Under the pieces are notes generated by a model, which made no database searches, was not told the DNA's origin, and saw only the letters and a program-made list of their open reading frames with translations. This document shows, piece by piece, positions 6,569-8,378 of a stretch of 8,378 bases of DNA. Made by a program: the position numbers and the translations under genes. The stretch covers positions 1 to 8,378 of the forward strand of contig JAQVRW010000117.1 in assembly GCA_028700875.1 (NCBI GenBank), in the 5' to 3' direction. The stretch is from Candidatus Zixiibacteriota bacterium (GTDB lineage Bacteria; Zixibacteria; MSB-5A5; GN15; JAAZOE01). Position 1 is the first letter of the stretch, and every line of letters starts with the position of its first letter.

Positions 6569-7333
6569 GTGAAACAGACGATTTTCGTAACCCTGAATAC
6601 GCTGATCTCGTTCAGCATCGGCTATATTGTCTGGGGAATAATTCTCAAAGGCACCCAGGAAGGCACGATCGCCCATTCCGTCTACAAGGGCGGCCCGCTG
6701 GTGGTTCTCCTGATCACGGTTCTCTTGATGTTGATCGCCTTCGTCATCGAGCGGTACTTGTCGTTGCGCACGGCCAAGGGCAAAAGCTCCGTTCAGGTCT
6801 TCTTCAAAAACCTGATTACCCATATGCAGAACAACGACTTCGAGTCGGCTCTGGCCGCCTGCGACAAGCAGCGGGGCACGACCGCCAACGTTCTGCGGGC
6901 CGGGATCGAGCGATACATGAGGGTCAAAGAAGACACCGGCATGGATATGGAAAAGCGGATCACCTCCACCCAGCAGGCGATTGAAGAAGCCAACGCGCTG
7001 GAAGGCCCGCTTCTGGAACGCAACCTGATCGCCCTGTCGACGATCGCCTCGATCGCCACCATGATCGGTCTGCTGGGCACGACCATCGGTATGATCCGCG
7101 CCTTCGCGGCTACCGGTTCGGCCTCCGGCGGCGTCATCGACGCCACGCAGCTGGCCACCGGTATTTCCGAGGCGCTGGTCAACACCGCCGGCGGTCTGAT
7201 TTCCGGTATTCTGGGAATTTTCTTCTATAACTTTTTCGTCAACAAAGTGGACGCCTTCAACTACACCACCGACGAGGCCACCTATGAAGTTCTCCAGCTG
7301 TTGAAGGCCAAAGAGGCAGGTCGTTCTAAATGA
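6569..7333 (+). CDS. exbB: MotA/TolQ/ExbB-family proton channel protein
   Basis: A 254-residue inner-membrane subunit that, as a pentamer around ExbD helices in characterised relatives, uses the proton gradient to drive a periplasmic partner. It starts at GTG 6569 with AAGGAG (6555-6560) eight bases upstream. Helices are predicted at about 5-25 (an extra N-terminal one), 43-63 (PLVVLLITV to FVIERYLSL), 152-180 and 198-224. Family motifs are clear: the cytoplasmic FESALAACDKQRG region (91-103), GLLGTTIGMIRAF (167-179) and GISEALVNTAGGL (198-210), whose Thr171/172 and Thr206 match the channel-lining Thr positions of ExbB/TolQ. Its stop overlaps the exbD start as ATGA (7330-7333), indicating translational coupling. 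The following two ExbD genes favour an ExbB rather than a TolQ or MotA assignment; the transported or energised substrate is unknown. Confidence 0.95.
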   Translation: MKQTIFVTLNTLISFSIGYIVWGIILKGTQEGTIAHSVYKGGPLVVLLITVLLMLIAFVIERYLSLRTAKGKSSVQVFFKNLITHMQNNDFESALAACDKQRGTTANVLRAGIERYMRVKEDTGMDMEKRITSTQQAIEEANALEGPLLERNLIALSTIASIATMIGLLGTTIGMIRAFAATGSASGGVIDATQLATGISEALVNTAGGLISGILGIFFYNFFVNKVDAFNYTTDEATYEVLQLLKAKEAGRSK

Positions 7334-7800
7334 AGATGAAGAAGAAAAGACGAATCGGCATCCGCATCGACATGACGCCAATGGTTGACATCGGCTTCCT
7401 TATGCTGATTTTCTATATGTCGACCACGCAGTTCAAGCCGCCGGAGACTAAGGCGATCAAGCTGCCGACGTCGCATTCCCAGATTTCGTTGCCGGACAAG
7501 GACGTTATCAATGTCACGGTAACGAAGGACGACTCCATCTTCGTCGATTATATCGTCAAGAAGACGGTCAATATCGACGGCACCGACGTCTCCATGCCGA
7601 CGCGGATTTATGATGAGGCCTCCACCAACACGGTGGCGTCGCTCATCAACGCCGCCCGTATCCGCAATCCCCGGGCGTTTCTGGTGATCAAAGCGGACAA
7701 GGATTCCAGCTATGGCACGCTGGAAGGGATAATGAAAACGATGCAGGAACAGAACCTGAGTCGTTTCCAGATTGTTACTAATGTAGAGAGAGATATCTAA
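7330..7800 (+). CDS. exbD: ExbD/TolR-family proton channel protein, first copy
   Basis: A 156-residue protein with one membrane helix, the second component of the proton-driven motor. A basic cytoplasmic N-terminus (KMKKKRR) leads into RIDMTPMVDIGFLMLIFYM, in which Asp20 is the conserved proton-carrying residue (Asp25 of E. coli ExbD). The periplasmic domain (about 36-156) has the family strands INVTVTKDDSIFVD, a central helix (TVASLINAARI), FLVIKADKDSSYGTLEGIM and a final FQIV strand. Length and order are normal for ExbD. It overlaps exbB by ATGA and is followed after 15 bases by a second exbD. Its membrane segment is nearly the same as that of the second copy (22 of 26 residues from 7351 to 7428), while the periplasmic domains differ strongly. 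Confidence 0.94.
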   Translation: MKMKKKRRIGIRIDMTPMVDIGFLMLIFYMSTTQFKPPETKAIKLPTSHSQISLPDKDVINVTVTKDDSIFVDYIVKKTVNIDGTDVSMPTRIYDEASTNTVASLINAARIRNPRAFLVIKADKDSSYGTLEGIMKTMQEQNLSRFQIVTNVERDI

Positions 7801-7815
7801 AGGTGGTGAGATAAC

Positions 7816-8378
7816 ATGGCTGGAGCAGATGTAGGCGGTGATCGGCCGAAAAAAGGCGGCAAAAAGGGCATCCGACGTCCCAAGCGCCGCCTCGGCATCC
7901 GTATCGATATGACGCCCATGGTGGATATTGCGTTCCTGCTTCTGATCTTCTACATGGTGACGACGGTGTTTTCCATGCCCCAGGCGATGGAAATCAACCT
8001 GCCGCCGGCCGATGAGCAAAAGACGGAGCTCAAGATCAAAGAGTCGAACGTCCTGACTATCCACGTGGACGAGAAAGACCATTACTATTGGAATATCGCC
8101 CGGGATCTGCCGGTTCCCTTCAAGGTTGACTCGCTGAGAACCCTGTTGGTGGACAAGAACAAGGAAAACGCGAAGCTGAACACGCTGATCGTGATCAATC
8201 CCAAGGCGCGATATAATTCGATGGTGAATATTCTGGATGAAATCGACCTGATCGAGCGGTCGTTCAACACGACCACGGCCAAAGATATGGGCGTTACCCT
8301 CCAGGAATTCAACGACCCGTCAAACTCACGGGCCGAGGAATTCAAAGAGCGGAAGTTTTCCTACCGCTACGCCATGTC
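7816..8378 (+). CDS. exbD: ExbD/TolR-family proton channel protein, second copy (3'-truncated by window edge)
   Basis: The frame is open to the window end (187 full codons). AGGTGGTGAG (7801-7810), close to the anti-Shine-Dalgarno complement, precedes ATG 7816. A Gly/Lys/Arg-rich cytoplasmic tail (residues 1-29, KKGGKKGIRRPKRR) is longer than in the first copy. The helix RIDMTPMVDIAFLLLIFYM carries the proton-carrying Asp37. The periplasmic domain shows EINLPPADE, VLTIHVDEKDHYYWN, a helix with SLRTLLVDKNKEN, LIVINPKARYNSMVNILDEID and a long polar continuation past the usual end (NDPSNSRAEEFKERKFSYRY). At over 187 residues it is longer than typical ExbD. Two different ExbDs beside one ExbB suggest a mixed channel or two alternative partners. 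A TonB-type gene would be the usual next neighbour, which the window does not show. Confidence 0.93.
   Translation, partial: MAGADVGGDRPKKGGKKGIRRPKRRLGIRIDMTPMVDIAFLLLIFYMVTTVFSMPQAMEINLPPADEQKTELKIKESNVLTIHVDEKDHYYWNIARDLPVPFKVDSLRTLLVDKNKENAKLNTLIVINPKARYNSMVNILDEIDLIERSFNTTTAKDMGVTLQEFNDPSNSRAEEFKERKFSYRYAM

Noticed and set aside
5519..7381. Minus-strand open frame of 620 codons
   Set aside because: It is antisense to the four-helix protein and exbB, both of which have clear membrane helices and ribosome sites. The reverse product is rich in His, Gln, Arg and Asp and has no family motif.

Overview
The window looks like chromosomal DNA from a Gram-negative (diderm) bacterium of moderately high GC content. 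The evidence is an ExbB/ExbD proton channel, secreted proteins with TonB-C-like domains and TPRs, and good Shine-Dalgarno sequences. A branched-chain-type E1 alpha/beta fusion next to an ExbB-ExbD-ExbD cluster recalls Bacteroidetes and related FCB-group lineages (for example candidate phyla such as Zixibacteria). This placement is inferred from gene content only; the window has no rRNA or marker gene to confirm it. All convincing genes are on the + strand. The long minus-strand frames are antisense shadows.

Layout. (1) From the left edge to 2021 lies the 3' part of a fused alpha/beta E1 subunit of a 2-oxoacid dehydrogenase complex, closest in motifs to the branched-chain type. Its true start is upstream of the window. 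A strong intrinsic terminator follows at 2051-2079. (2) At 2136-3275 is a stand-alone secreted protein that I read as three degenerate TonB C-terminal-like domains, with no TonB anchor or long proline-rich arm. (3) The 266 bases from 3276 to 3541 hold no convincing gene, but contain two short perfect palindromes and a possible weak terminator. (4) From 3542 to the right edge six same-strand genes are closely spaced: a two-helix small membrane protein, a large secreted TPR protein, an unrecognised four-helix membrane protein, an ExbB-type channel protein, and two consecutive ExbD-type proteins, the second cut by the window end.

How they may work together. ExbB and the two ExbDs should form an inner-membrane motor driven by the proton gradient. 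The periplasmic TPR protein and the two unrecognised membrane proteins are encoded with it and are candidate accessory or scaffold parts. A TonB-like protein would be expected just downstream, outside the window. The triple TonB-C-like protein upstream is a possible functional relative, but it is separated by an intergenic region and may be independently expressed. The E1 gene is ordinary metabolism and is insulated by its terminator, although one expected magnesium ligand appears to be replaced by cysteine.
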